The translations under genes and the position numbers were made by a program. Below the pieces are notes generated by a model. It had not been told where the DNA came from. It made no database searches and worked only from the letters and a program-made list of their open reading frames with translations. From contig NZ_CP188321.1 in NCBI RefSeq assembly GCF_050033475.1, forward strand, positions 96,267 to 160,266: a stretch of DNA of 64,000 nucleotides. The letters are read 5' to 3'. Numbering within the stretch: the stretch's first letter is position 1; every line of letters starts with the position of its first letter. The stretch is from Cetobacterium sp050033475. Its GTDB lineage: Bacteria; Fusobacteriota; Fusobacteriia; Fusobacteriales; Fusobacteriaceae. Shown here piece by piece: positions 26,657 through 37,248 of the stretch.

Positions 26657-27538
26657 CTATATAAATTTTATTTTTTGAATAAATTCTTTTTTATTCTTAC
26701 TCTCTAACTTATTAATACAATATTTTTCTTCAACTCTTCCTGTATTTTCCACGAAATCCGTTGTTCCTGCCCAAGGCTCAATACAAATAAATTCACTCTC
26801 ATCACCATTACTCCATAAAGTTACTAAAGGAAAATCTTCAAACTCTAATTCTATTCCATGATTTGAATTTTTATTTTTTAAACTAATTTTTTTATTTTTT
26901 AATTCGTCTAAAACATATGCGTGTTCCTTAAATCTTTTCTTGTATAATTTAAATGGTTTTTCAAGTTCTAATTCTATTTTTTCTGAACTTACAAACTGTC
27001 CACCTTTATCCATATTATATTCAATACATTTTTCATCGTTGAACTCTAAATAAAAATCTTCAAAAGTATCTCTATCTCTATATTTACATGAAAATGCTGT
27101 ATGTCCACCAACATGATAATACATTTCACATTTATCTTCATTTTCTACAATATATTTTTGAATTAAATTATTATCTTCAAGTATATATTCTATTTTAAAA
27201 ATAAATTCATATGGATATTTATTTTTTAATTCCTCAGAACTTTTCAATTGAAAAACAATTTTTGTATTATTTTTTTCTATTACCTGAAATAATGCTTCCC
27301 TTACAAATCCATGTTTATCCATAGGTAATGTAATTCTCTTACCATCATAGGGATAATCAATTTCTCCATTTTTTATATTTCCAATAAAAGGAAATAAATT
27401 AGGAGCACTTTTTAAAAAACTTCCTGTTTTACCATGCCATATATATTCTATTTTCGTTTCTTTTGAAAAAACTCTCTTTAATTCTCCACCTATTTCATTT
27501 ACTTCTACAATCAATTTATCATTTTCTAACTTGTACAT
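26657..27538 (-). CDS. Aldose 1-epimerase family protein (LacX-like)
   Basis: 293 residues. Galactose-mutarotase-like fold: G-G-E-L-K-R-V-F near residue 17, N-L-F-P-F-I-G-N-I-K-N-G-E near 46, the catalytic-type H-G-F-V-R-E (about 75), H-V-G-G-H-T-A-F (about 142) and I-E-P-W-A-G-T near 254. It interconverts sugar anomers in the cytoplasm. It is divergent from the kinase gene of the galactosamine operon, sharing the regulatory region, and likely supports that pathway. Confidence 0.85.
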   Translation of the reverse strand: MYKLENDKLIVEVNEIGGELKRVFSKETKIEYIWHGKTGSFLKSAPNLFPFIGNIKNGEIDYPYDGKRITLPMDKHGFVREALFQVIEKNNTKIVFQLKSSEELKNKYPYEFIFKIEYILEDNNLIQKYIVENEDKCEMYYHVGGHTAFSCKYRDRDTFEDFYLEFNDEKCIEYNMDKGGQFVSSEKIELELEKPFKLYKKRFKEHAYVLDELKNKKISLKNKNSNHGIELEFEDFPLVTLWSNGDESEFICIEPWAGTTDFVENTGRVEEKYCINKLESKNKKEFIQKIKFI

Positions 27539-27574
27539 TACATCCCCCTTTTTTTTATTTATTCCTTGGTAAAA

Positions 27575-27603
27575 ATAATATTATAAATAAGCTTAAAATG
27601 CAA
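27575..27603 (-). promoter_or_regulatory. Promoter of the aldose epimerase gene
   Basis: On the minus strand TTGCAT (27598-27603), 17-base spacer, TATTAT (27575-27580). Confidence 0.6.
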
Positions 27604-27619
27604 TTTAAAAAAATTTTAT

Positions 27620-27648
27620 TTGACAAATATAAAGTTTTTTTTTATAAT
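27620..27648 (+). promoter_or_regulatory. Consensus promoter of the galactosamine operon
   Basis: Perfect TTGACA (27620-27625), 17-base spacer, perfect TATAAT (27643-27648). Such a strong promoter would need repression, consistent with the operator directly downstream. Confidence 0.88.
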
Positions 27649-27654
27649 TCACTC

Positions 27655-27679
27655 AACTGGTACGTACCACTTACCAGTT
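27655..27679 (+). promoter_or_regulatory. Candidate GntR (NagR/DasR-type) operator
   Basis: AACTGGTA-9-TACCAGTT inverted repeat, with the inner palindrome GGTACGTACC. The stretch ACTGGTACGTACCACT resembles the published DasR/NagR half-site spacing (ACTGGTCTAGACCACT). It starts seven bases after the -10 element, over the transcription start. The GntR/UTRA protein at 31629-32357 is the probable ligand-responsive repressor. Confidence 0.75.
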
Positions 27680-27706
27680 AAAAATTTTTAGGGGTGGAAC
27701 TAAAAT

Positions 27707-28656
27707 ATGGAAAACGTATTCTTCATTGGAATTGATAGTGGTGGAACTAAAACTGCTATATCTGTCATTGATAAGAATCAAAATGAAGTTCTTAGCTTCC
27801 AAACTGGAACTGGTCATTATTTACAAATAGGTTTTCAAGGTTTAGAAAATTTATTAACAGAAATTACTAATAAAATTTATAATGACTTAAATATAACCAG
27901 TGAAAATATTGGGTATATTTTTGCTGGGATTCCAGGATATGGAGAAATTAAAGAAGATAAATTAAAAATTGATCAACTTACAAATAAAGTGTGGAATAAT
28001 ATTAATTTTAAAATAGGAAATGATATGGAAGCTGGATGGGCAGGTTCACTAGCTTGCGAACCAGGTATAAATATCATAGCTGGAACTGGAGCAATCGGTT
28101 ATGGAATAAATGCTCAGGGACAACAAAGCAGAAGCAGTGGGTGGGGACCCATCTGTGGCGACGAAGGTTCCGCATATTGGATAGGAAAAAAATCCTTAGA
28201 AATTTTTACCAAGGAATCCGATGGAAGATTAGAAAAAACTCCACTTTATGAAATTTTTAAAAATGAATTAAATTTACAAGATGATTTTGATATTGTTAAT
28301 TTAATTCATAACCAATATCAATTAGATCGTGGAAAAATAGCTAAATTATCTTTACTAGTTTATAAGGCTGCTTTAAAAAATGATAAATATGCCATTTCTA
28401 TTTTTAAAGAAGCAGCTGAAGAAATTGGACTTATGATTAAAGCAATTATGAAAGATATATCCTTTGAAAATCATCCTGTAAAAGTTTCATATACAGGCGG
28501 AGTTTTCCAGTCAGGAGATTATATTTTTAATCCCCTAAAGGAATATTTAAAAAATAATAATTTAAATATAGAAATAATAGATCCTAAGTATTCTGCTGTT
28601 GAGGGTTCAGCACTCTATGGATTAAAACTATATCAGAAAGAAATTGGAGGATTATA

Positions 28657-28657
<1 letters not shown>
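27707..28657 (+). CDS. BadF/BadG family N-acetylhexosamine kinase
   Basis: 316 residues. ASKHA-fold kinase: phosphate-1 motif G-I-D-S-G-G-T-K-T-A (8-17), I-I-A-G-T-G-A-I-G-Y (about 118-127), G-W-G-P-I-C-G-D-E-G-S-A-Y-W-I-G, and a late Y-T-G-G-V-F adenosine motif. The family includes human-type GlcNAc kinase. With AgaS next to it, the natural substrate is probably GalNAc or GlcNAc, phosphorylated at C6 in the cytoplasm. First gene of the kinase-agaS-kbaY-lacC operon; its stop overlaps the agaS start by one base. Confidence 0.85.
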
Positions 28658-30641
<1,984 letters not shown>

Positions 30642-30643
30642 TT

Positions 30644-31561
30644 ATGATACTAACAGTAACTCTAAATCCTGCCATAGATGTTAGATATGAAATCGCTGAT
30701 TTTGCTGTGGATAAAATATTTAGAGCCAAGGCCAATAAAACACCTGGTGGAAAAGGATTAAATGTATCTAGAGTTCTTAATATTCTTGGTACACCTGTAA
30801 CTGCTACCGGATTTTTAGGGGGTGCCAATGGTACTTGGATAAAAGATAGCCTTCAAACACTCAATATAAAAGACTATTTTGTAAATACAGCTTCTGAAAC
30901 TAGAAATTGTATTGCAGTTCTTGGAAAAGGATCTCAAACAGAGATCCTTGAACCAGGAGCTGAAATTCAGCCTCATGAATTAGAAGAATTTCTTTCACAG
31001 TTTAAGAGTGTTTTAAATAAATTTGAAGTTATTTGTATAAGTGGAAGTCTTCCAAAAGGTCTTCCAGGAAATATTTATAAAGTTCTATGTGAACTTGGGA
31101 AAAATAAAAAAATTATTTTAGATACCAGTGGAAGCTCTTTAGTTGAAGCCTTATCTGGAAAACCATTTTTAATAAAACCTAACCAAGAAGAATTAGAATC
31201 TATTTTAAATAAAAAATTAGATTCTTTACAAGATCTTATTAATGGTGCTAAAGAATTACAAAATTTAGGAGCACAAAATATTCTTCTATCCTTGGGAAAA
31301 GATGGTGCTATTTATTTAAATAAAGATAATATTTATAAAGTTTCAATTCCTAAAATTCAAGTTCTTAATCCTGTAGGAAGTGGAGATTCCTCTGTAGCAG
31401 GATTTGCCCATGGTCTTTATAATAATTATTCCATAGAAGATACTTTGAAGTTTAGTATGGCCTGTGGAATGTCTAATGCCATGAGTAATGAAACTGGTTA
31501 TGTTAATATTGAAATTATAGAAAATTTAATAAAAAATATTATAGTTGAAAAAATAGGATAA
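30644..31561 (+). CDS. lacC: PfkB-family tagatose-6-phosphate kinase (LacC-like)
   Basis: 305 residues. V-T-L-N-P-A-I-D-V-R-Y at the N-terminus, P-G-G-K-G-L-N-V-S-R (33-42), S-G-S-L-P-K-G-L-P and the anion-hole/catalytic G-S-G-D-S-S-V-A-G near 246-254 (usual G-A-G-D) are the LacC/FruK branch of the ribokinase family. Sequence alone does not separate tagatose-6-phosphate kinase from 1-phosphofructokinase; its place between kbaY and the regulator favours the former. Confidence 0.85.
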   Translation: MILTVTLNPAIDVRYEIADFAVDKIFRAKANKTPGGKGLNVSRVLNILGTPVTATGFLGGANGTWIKDSLQTLNIKDYFVNTASETRNCIAVLGKGSQTEILEPGAEIQPHELEEFLSQFKSVLNKFEVICISGSLPKGLPGNIYKVLCELGKNKKIILDTSGSSLVEALSGKPFLIKPNQEELESILNKKLDSLQDLINGAKELQNLGAQNILLSLGKDGAIYLNKDNIYKVSIPKIQVLNPVGSGDSSVAGFAHGLYNNYSIEDTLKFSMACGMSNAMSNETGYVNIEIIENLIKNIIVEKIG

Positions 31562-31588
31562 AAGGAAGATTGCTCATCTTCCTTTTTT
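31561..31588 (+). terminator. Terminator of the galactosamine operon
   Basis: AAAGGAAGAT/ATCTTCCTTT stem, then T run; begins at the lacC stop. Confidence 0.8.
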
Positions 31589-31628
31589 ATCTTATAATAG
31601 AATGTATAAATAATTTAAGGAGTTTTTT

Positions 31629-32357
31629 ATGGCAATTAACAAAGAAAATAATATTCCTCTTTATACTCAATTGATGGATTTAATCTTAGATGAAATTGAA
31701 TCTGGTAAACTTACCCACGGAGATAAAATTCATTCCGAAAGAGAATTAGCAGAATTTTATTCCATAAGCAGAGCTACTGTTAGACAAGCCATTTCAGAAT
31801 TAGAAAAACAAGGTTATCTTCATAAGGTTCATGGAAAAGGTACCTTTGTTTCTAATAAAAGAATGAATCAAGAATTAAATGGTTTTTATAGCTTCGGGGA
31901 AGTAATTGAAAAAGAAGGAAAAAAACCAAGTAATAAAGTTATTGATCTTTCTCTTAGAGAAGCTGGTGTTGGTTTAGGTAAAATATTTAACATTGATATT
32001 AATGATACAGTCTATGTTTTATCTAGAATAAGACTAGCCGATGGAGAAGCTTTAATGTATGAAACTACATATTTACCAACTTGGAGATTTAAAGATTTAA
32101 AAAAAATGGATATTGAAAAGTTTGGATTATATAATGCTTTAAAAAATATTTATTCTGTTGAATTATCCTCAGCAGATGAAACTTTCTATCCTTGTATTCT
32201 TGATGAAAATGATGAAAAATTTTTAAATATAACACCTGGAGATTGTGGAATGATTTTAGAGAGAATTACCTATGAAAATAATTCTGTTATTGAATTTACA
32301 AAATCAATCGTCCGAGGAGATAAGTTTAAATACAAAGTTCATTTAAAAACTTTATAG
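31629..32357 (+). CDS. GntR family regulator with UTRA domain
   Basis: 242 residues. N-terminal GntR winged helix (P-L-Y-T-Q-L-M-D-L-I-L, S-E-R-E-L-A-E-F-Y-S-I-S-R-A-T-V-R-Q-A-I, G-K-G-T-F-V), then a UTRA effector domain (about 80-240) of the HutC type that binds sugar phosphates. NagR, DasR and AgaR2-type regulators share this architecture. It likely represses the operon at 27707-31561 through the operator at 27655-27679 and responds to a hexosamine phosphate. It follows the operon after a terminator and has its own weak upstream promoter region. Confidence 0.88.
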   Translation: MAINKENNIPLYTQLMDLILDEIESGKLTHGDKIHSERELAEFYSISRATVRQAISELEKQGYLHKVHGKGTFVSNKRMNQELNGFYSFGEVIEKEGKKPSNKVIDLSLREAGVGLGKIFNIDINDTVYVLSRIRLADGEALMYETTYLPTWRFKDLKKMDIEKFGLYNALKNIYSVELSSADETFYPCILDENDEKFLNITPGDCGMILERITYENNSVIEFTKSIVRGDKFKYKVHLKTL

Positions 32358-32390
32358 AAAAATGGCACGAAAAATTTCGTGCCATTTTTT
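32358..32390. terminator. Bidirectional terminator
   Basis: AATGGCACGAAA/TTTCGTGCCATT perfect stem with A and T runs on both sides, between the GntR gene and the GH35 gene. Confidence 0.9.
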
Positions 32391-34146
32391 ATCCCAAATC
32401 AGGTTTATCTTTTAATTCCATTTCCTTTCCAAACTTATGTAACTCAAAAACTATAATTTCATTTTCTCCTATCTTTAATAACTCCTTAGGAACATATAAT
32501 CTTTTTTGTGGACCGATTTCCCAATATCTTCCTATATTAAATCCGTTTATATATACATGTCCTTTTTCCCAATTATTAAATTCTAAAAAGCTATCACCTA
32601 TTTCATCCACGATAAATTTTCCACGATAAAATTTTGGAATATTTTTCACATTTTCCTTAGCAATCTCATGGAATTTTAATTTTTTTATATCTTTTTCCTC
32701 TAAAGGAATAGTTTTTATTTCCCAATTAAATAAAATTTGATTTTCTAATCTAACATGATCTGTAATTCCTTTAGAATCCTTCATTTTAGGACCATAATTT
32801 ATTCTTCCTAAATTTTCTACTAAAATAGACAATTTAGCTTTTTCTTTCACAGAAATAAAAATTTCTTGTTTTTCATTTCTATCTATTACTCCTAAATATT
32901 TTCCATCTAAGTAAATCATTGCTCTGTCCCTTACTTCTTCTAAAGTTAATTTTTTATTTTCATAATTTCCTAAAATTTCAGTTTCATATAAAATAAATCC
33001 ATAATCTTGATTTAAACTTTCCATAGTTTTTATATATGGTGATTTATATGTTTGACTTATATTTTCTAAATTTTCAAAAATACAACTATTTTCTAAAAAA
33101 TTAATTTTTCCATAATTTTTTTTCAAAGATTCTTTAACTTCATAATTTTTATAATTTTTATGTTTCTTAATTTTAGACTCATAATTTTTTAAAAGTTCTT
33201 TTACTAAATAATATTTTTCAGTAAAATCTCCAGCTTCTGTCAATAAAGCATCATAATCATAACTTGTTACGTCTGCTCTATGTTTCCCATCATAATTAGC
33301 TCCATTCATAAATCCAAAATTTGTTCCTCCATGAAACATATAAAAGTTAACTGAAATATCTTCATCTAACATTTTTTTAAATTCTTCAATCATTTCTTCT
33401 GGCTTCCTTGTTATATGATCATATCCCCAGTGATCAAACCATCCTATCCAAAACTCCATAACCATTTTTGGTAAATCTTTTTGATACTTCTCCAATACTT
33501 TAAAAGCTTCCTCTGTTCTTGAACCATAATTTATAGTTTTCCAAATATGTTTCAAAGTCCCTCCAGAAAGCATATTATCAGTAGGGCCATCCGATGTAAA
33601 TAAAGGAACATCTACTCCCCTAGAAATTAAAGCTTTTTCTAAAAATTCTAAATATTTGTGATCGTTTCCATAACTTCCATATTCATTCTCAATTTGCATA
33701 GCAATTATAGGGCCACCCTTTGTTGATAAAAATTTTAAAACTCTAGGAATTAAACTATCATAATATCTATTTATTTTTTCAATATAAATTGGATCCATTG
33801 TTCTTAAATGAATTCCTTCATATTTTAAAAGCCATGGAGGTAATCCTCCAAATTCCCATTCTGTACATATATATGGTGAAGGTCTTAATATTACATATAA
33901 TCCTGTTTTTTCTGCTAGCTCTAAAAATTTTTCTAAATCACAAATACCATTATAATCAAACTCATTTTCTTTTTTCTCATGTAAATTCCATGGAACATAA
34001 GTTTCTACACAATTAAATCCCGCTGAAGCTATTTTTTGCAATCTATCTTCCCAAGCCTCAGGTAAAGTTCTAAAATAATGCATAGCTCCTGATATTAACA
34101 AAGTTTTTTCCCCATCTATATATATTCCATTTTTAGTAAGTTCCAT
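32389..34146 (-). CDS. GH35 beta-galactosidase, cytoplasmic
   Basis: 585 residues, no signal peptide. Glycoside hydrolase family 35: F-R-T-L-P-E-A-W, Y-V-P-W-N-L-H-E, M-Q-I-E-N-E-Y-G-S-Y-G with predicted acid/base Glu155, and V-M-E-F-W-I-G-W-F-D-H-W-G with predicted nucleophile Glu231. The C-terminal jelly-roll part (G-H-V-Y-I-N-G-F-N-I-G-R-Y-W) is present. It would release terminal beta-galactose from imported oligosaccharides. Last gene of the ABC importer-sulfatase-GH35 operon. Confidence 0.92.
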   Translation of the reverse strand: MELTKNGIYIDGEKTLLISGAMHYFRTLPEAWEDRLQKIASAGFNCVETYVPWNLHEKKENEFDYNGICDLEKFLELAEKTGLYVILRPSPYICTEWEFGGLPPWLLKYEGIHLRTMDPIYIEKINRYYDSLIPRVLKFLSTKGGPIIAMQIENEYGSYGNDHKYLEFLEKALISRGVDVPLFTSDGPTDNMLSGGTLKHIWKTINYGSRTEEAFKVLEKYQKDLPKMVMEFWIGWFDHWGYDHITRKPEEMIEEFKKMLDEDISVNFYMFHGGTNFGFMNGANYDGKHRADVTSYDYDALLTEAGDFTEKYYLVKELLKNYESKIKKHKNYKNYEVKESLKKNYGKINFLENSCIFENLENISQTYKSPYIKTMESLNQDYGFILYETEILGNYENKKLTLEEVRDRAMIYLDGKYLGVIDRNEKQEIFISVKEKAKLSILVENLGRINYGPKMKDSKGITDHVRLENQILFNWEIKTIPLEEKDIKKLKFHEIAKENVKNIPKFYRGKFIVDEIGDSFLEFNNWEKGHVYINGFNIGRYWEIGPQKRLYVPKELLKIGENEIIVFELHKFGKEMELKDKPDLG

Positions 34147-34156
34147 TTTAGTCCCC

Positions 34157-35479
34157 CTATTTTATTTCACAATCTAAATTTTCATATTTTTTTATACTTT
34201 CAATTAATTTTTTTTTCATTGTTTCTCTTTGAGATTTATAATTAATATCCTCAATAAGATTATTTAATTCATGAGGATCTTTTTTTAAATCATAAAAATA
34301 TAACCCTTCATATTTTTCACTCCAACCATCTTTCCATGGATTTTTTTCCGGAGCATAAACACAATATAAAAATTCTTTTGTTCTTATGGCCCTTCCCACA
34401 AAACTTTCACTAATTTGAATAAAAACTTCTTCATTTTTTTCATTAATTCTTTCCTTAATACTTTTCCCTTGCATCTGTTCATAACTATGACATCCAACCC
34501 ATTCTAAAATAGTTGGTGGCAAATCTAATAAACTTACAAAGGTTTTTTCTCTTTTATTTTCTAAATATTCTAAACCTGAAATTATTAAAGGTGTTTTTAT
34601 AACCCCATCCTCTGGTCCTCTTTTATAATCATCTCCTCCAGGTTTTTTTAAATTTCGATTTCTAGTTTTAAAATGACATCCATGATCTGAAGTATAAATT
34701 ATTAAAGTATCCTCTAATATTCCTTTTTCTTCCAATCTTTTAACTAATCTTCCAACATTTTTATCAATAGAATTACAACATCCTAAATAATCTCCATAAT
34801 TTTCTCTACTATCACCATAGCCTAAAGATTTTATATCTTCTGGAATATCAAAATTTTGAAATTTTTCCTTTGAACCTAGAGGTCCCTCATAGGTTTTTCT
34901 ATCATTTTGATGATGGGGTTCTATGTAAGAAATAAAAAGAAAAAATGGACTATTGCTTACTTTATTATCTAAATAATCTAATGCAAAATCTGTTATTTTA
35001 TCTGCTCTATAACCTTTAAAATCTACTTTTTCCATATCTTTATTGAATACGTATCCATCATAGCCATGAGAAGTAAATTCTAAAATATCTGAAGCCATCC
35101 AATAATCTTTATATCCTCCTCTTTTATCCTCAGGAACAGGTTTATAATGATATTCCTCAATACCATCATCTGAAGCTAAATGCCATTTACCAACATAAGC
35201 AGTTTCATATCCCTTTTCATTTAGGTAATCTGCCATAGTTTTTACATTTTTAGGTAAAGCCACTCCATTAACAAAGGTTCCCAATTGAGAAGGATATATC
35301 CCCGTTTGTAAACATGACCTTGCTGGACCACAAACAGGCTGTACTGTAAAAGAATTTTCAAATACAGTACCTTTTTCTGCTAACTTATCTAAATTAGGAG
35401 TTACATTTAATTTTTGACCATAAACTCCCATGGTATCCTGTCTTTGTTGATCCGAAAAAATAAATAATATATTTTTCAT
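34157..35479 (-). CDS. Sulfatase, cytoplasmic, Cys-type
   Basis: 440 residues, alkaline-phosphatase superfamily. F-S-D-Q-Q-R-Q-D (9-16) holds metal ligands. V-C-G-P-A-R-S-C-L-Q-T-G has the C-x-P-x-R signature with Cys50 as the residue to be converted to formylglycine. G-K-W-H-L and Y-T-S-D-H-G are later active-site motifs. No signal peptide, so desulfation is expected after uptake. A maturase (anSME) is required but is not in the window. It lies between the MalG-like permease (no gap) and GH35 (10 bases), suggesting sulfated galactosides as substrate. Confidence 0.9.
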   Translation of the reverse strand: MKNILFIFSDQQRQDTMGVYGQKLNVTPNLDKLAEKGTVFENSFTVQPVCGPARSCLQTGIYPSQLGTFVNGVALPKNVKTMADYLNEKGYETAYVGKWHLASDDGIEEYHYKPVPEDKRGGYKDYWMASDILEFTSHGYDGYVFNKDMEKVDFKGYRADKITDFALDYLDNKVSNSPFFLFISYIEPHHQNDRKTYEGPLGSKEKFQNFDIPEDIKSLGYGDSRENYGDYLGCCNSIDKNVGRLVKRLEEKGILEDTLIIYTSDHGCHFKTRNRNLKKPGGDDYKRGPEDGVIKTPLIISGLEYLENKREKTFVSLLDLPPTILEWVGCHSYEQMQGKSIKERINEKNEEVFIQISESFVGRAIRTKEFLYCVYAPEKNPWKDGWSEKYEGLYFYDLKKDPHELNNLIEDINYKSQRETMKKKLIESIKKYENLDCEIK

Positions 35480-36310
35480 TTACTCTTTCACTGCTCCCGC
35501 TGCCATTCCAGCTAAAATTTTCTTTCTAAATACTAAATATAATACAATTCCAGGAATCATAACTACCACAACTGCAGCACTTAACTTTGCCCAAGAACCA
35601 CTTCTACCAACATAATTCATAAGCATAGTTGTCAAAGTAGCATTTTTAGGACTTGGCATATATAAGTATGGAGTAAACATATCATTCAATACTCCAACTG
35701 ATTTTAAAATTGCTAAAGTTGCCGTTGCTGGAATAATTATTGGAAAAATAATTTTCCAATATATTTTAAAATATGAACATCCATCTATCATTGCACTTTC
35801 ATCTAAAGAGAAAGGCACTTGATCTATAAATTGTTTATAAATATATATTTGCATTAAATCTGTTCCAACATATATTAATAAAGGTGCATATATAGTGTCA
35901 TAAACACCTAACTTTGCTATTATTCCAAATCTTGTTATTTCTGCAATAAATCCAGGTAATAACATTCCTACACTTAGTAGGAAAAAAAATATTTTTTTAA
36001 ATTTAAACTCAAATCTGCTTAAAGAATAAGCTACCATACTAGCTAATAATGAATTTATTATCACTGTTAAAATAACTAATAAAAAAGAATTTTTTAAAGC
36101 TACTAATACATTTCCATCTTTAAATACAGCCGTATAATTTTCAAATGTAAAAGGTCTTGGAAAAGCTAAAACGCTTTCTCTAGCAATTTGTATTGAAGTT
36201 TTAAAAGATGAAAATATTGTTATTAACAAAGGTAGAATTACTATTAAAGCAAATATTATAAATGCTCCATGATTTATAACATCAAAAAAACTTATTCTCT
36301 TTTTACTCAT
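35480..36310 (-). CDS. Sugar ABC transporter permease (MalG type)
   Basis: 276 residues, six membrane segments. The EAA loop D-E-S-A-M-I-D-G-C-S-Y-F-K-I-Y-W-K-I-I-F-P (about 173-193) is the ATPase-contact motif of carbohydrate importers of the CUT1 class. It pairs with the MalF-type subunit four bases upstream. Confidence 0.92.
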   Translation of the reverse strand: MSKKRISFFDVINHGAFIIFALIVILPLLITIFSSFKTSIQIARESVLAFPRPFTFENYTAVFKDGNVLVALKNSFLLVILTVIINSLLASMVAYSLSRFEFKFKKIFFFLLSVGMLLPGFIAEITRFGIIAKLGVYDTIYAPLLIYVGTDLMQIYIYKQFIDQVPFSLDESAMIDGCSYFKIYWKIIFPIIIPATATLAILKSVGVLNDMFTPYLYMPSPKNATLTTMLMNYVGRSGSWAKLSAAVVVVMIPGIVLYLVFRKKILAGMAAGAVKE

Positions 36311-36313
36311 ATT

Positions 36314-37246
36314 TTATCCTTTCATTCCAAGTAATTTATCTTGAACTTTTGATAGAACTAATATCATCACTATTAAAACTATTGCCATAGCTGCTGCTAA
36401 TCCAAAATTTTCAAACTCAAAAGCTATCTTAACTAAATTTAAAGCAAACGTTGTACTACTTCCTCGTGGTCCACCACTTGTCATTACAAATGGAATATCG
36501 AATACCATTAATGCCCCTCTTGCATTTAAGAATAAAACAATACTCGTTACTGTTTTCATATTTGGCATAATAATCTTTGAAAATTGTTGCCATACTGAAG
36601 CTCCATCTATAGTTGCCGCTTCTAACATATCCTTTGGTATTGACTGCAATCCTGCTAAAAATAAAATTATAGGCATCCCCGTAAATCTCCATAAAGAAAC
36701 TCCCGTTAAAGCATAATTTACTATTTTAGGATCGCTCAACCAACCAACTTTTCCCATATTTAAAAGTTCTAAGACGGCATTTAAAACACCGTCTTCTGAA
36801 CTATATAAAAACGAAAACATATATGCTACAGCTACTCCGTTTATAATATATGGCATAAAAAATATGCTTTTAAAAAATTCACTTCCTCTTATATATCTAT
36901 CTAATAAAAAAGCTATATATAATTCAACTGGGATTAAAAGAAGATGCAAGAAAAAATAAATGCTATTGGCATATAATGTCGTCCATAAATTTTTAGAAGT
37001 AAATAAATTTGTAAAATTTTTAAATCCTATATAATTATATGTAGGAGAAACTCCATTCCAATCTGTAAAACTTATATAAATTAATTTTAAAGCTGGATAA
37101 ATTATAAATCCTAATAGCATCATGGTTGGAATTGCTAAAAAACTTACTAATAATAAATTTTTTTGAAAACCATTTCCCTTAAGCCATTTTGAAAAATTAC
37201 TATCCTTTGCTTCCTTCTCTTCTAAATATATTTCTTGCTCAGCCAT
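36314..37246 (-). CDS. Sugar ABC transporter permease (MalF type)
   Basis: 310 residues, six membrane segments after a 30-residue cytoplasmic N-terminus. EAA loop: L-E-A-A-T-I-D-G-A-S-V-W-Q-Q-F-S-K-I-I-M-P near 208-228. Forms the channel with the MalG-type subunit. Two bases separate it from the binding-protein gene. Confidence 0.92.
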   Translation of the reverse strand: MAEQEIYLEEKEAKDSNFSKWLKGNGFQKNLLLVSFLAIPTMMLLGFIIYPALKLIYISFTDWNGVSPTYNYIGFKNFTNLFTSKNLWTTLYANSIYFFLHLLLIPVELYIAFLLDRYIRGSEFFKSIFFMPYIINGVAVAYMFSFLYSSEDGVLNAVLELLNMGKVGWLSDPKIVNYALTGVSLWRFTGMPIILFLAGLQSIPKDMLEAATIDGASVWQQFSKIIMPNMKTVTSIVLFLNARGALMVFDIPFVMTSGGPRGSSTTFALNLVKIAFEFENFGLAAAMAIVLIVMILVLSKVQDKLLGMKG

Positions 37247-37248
37247 TA

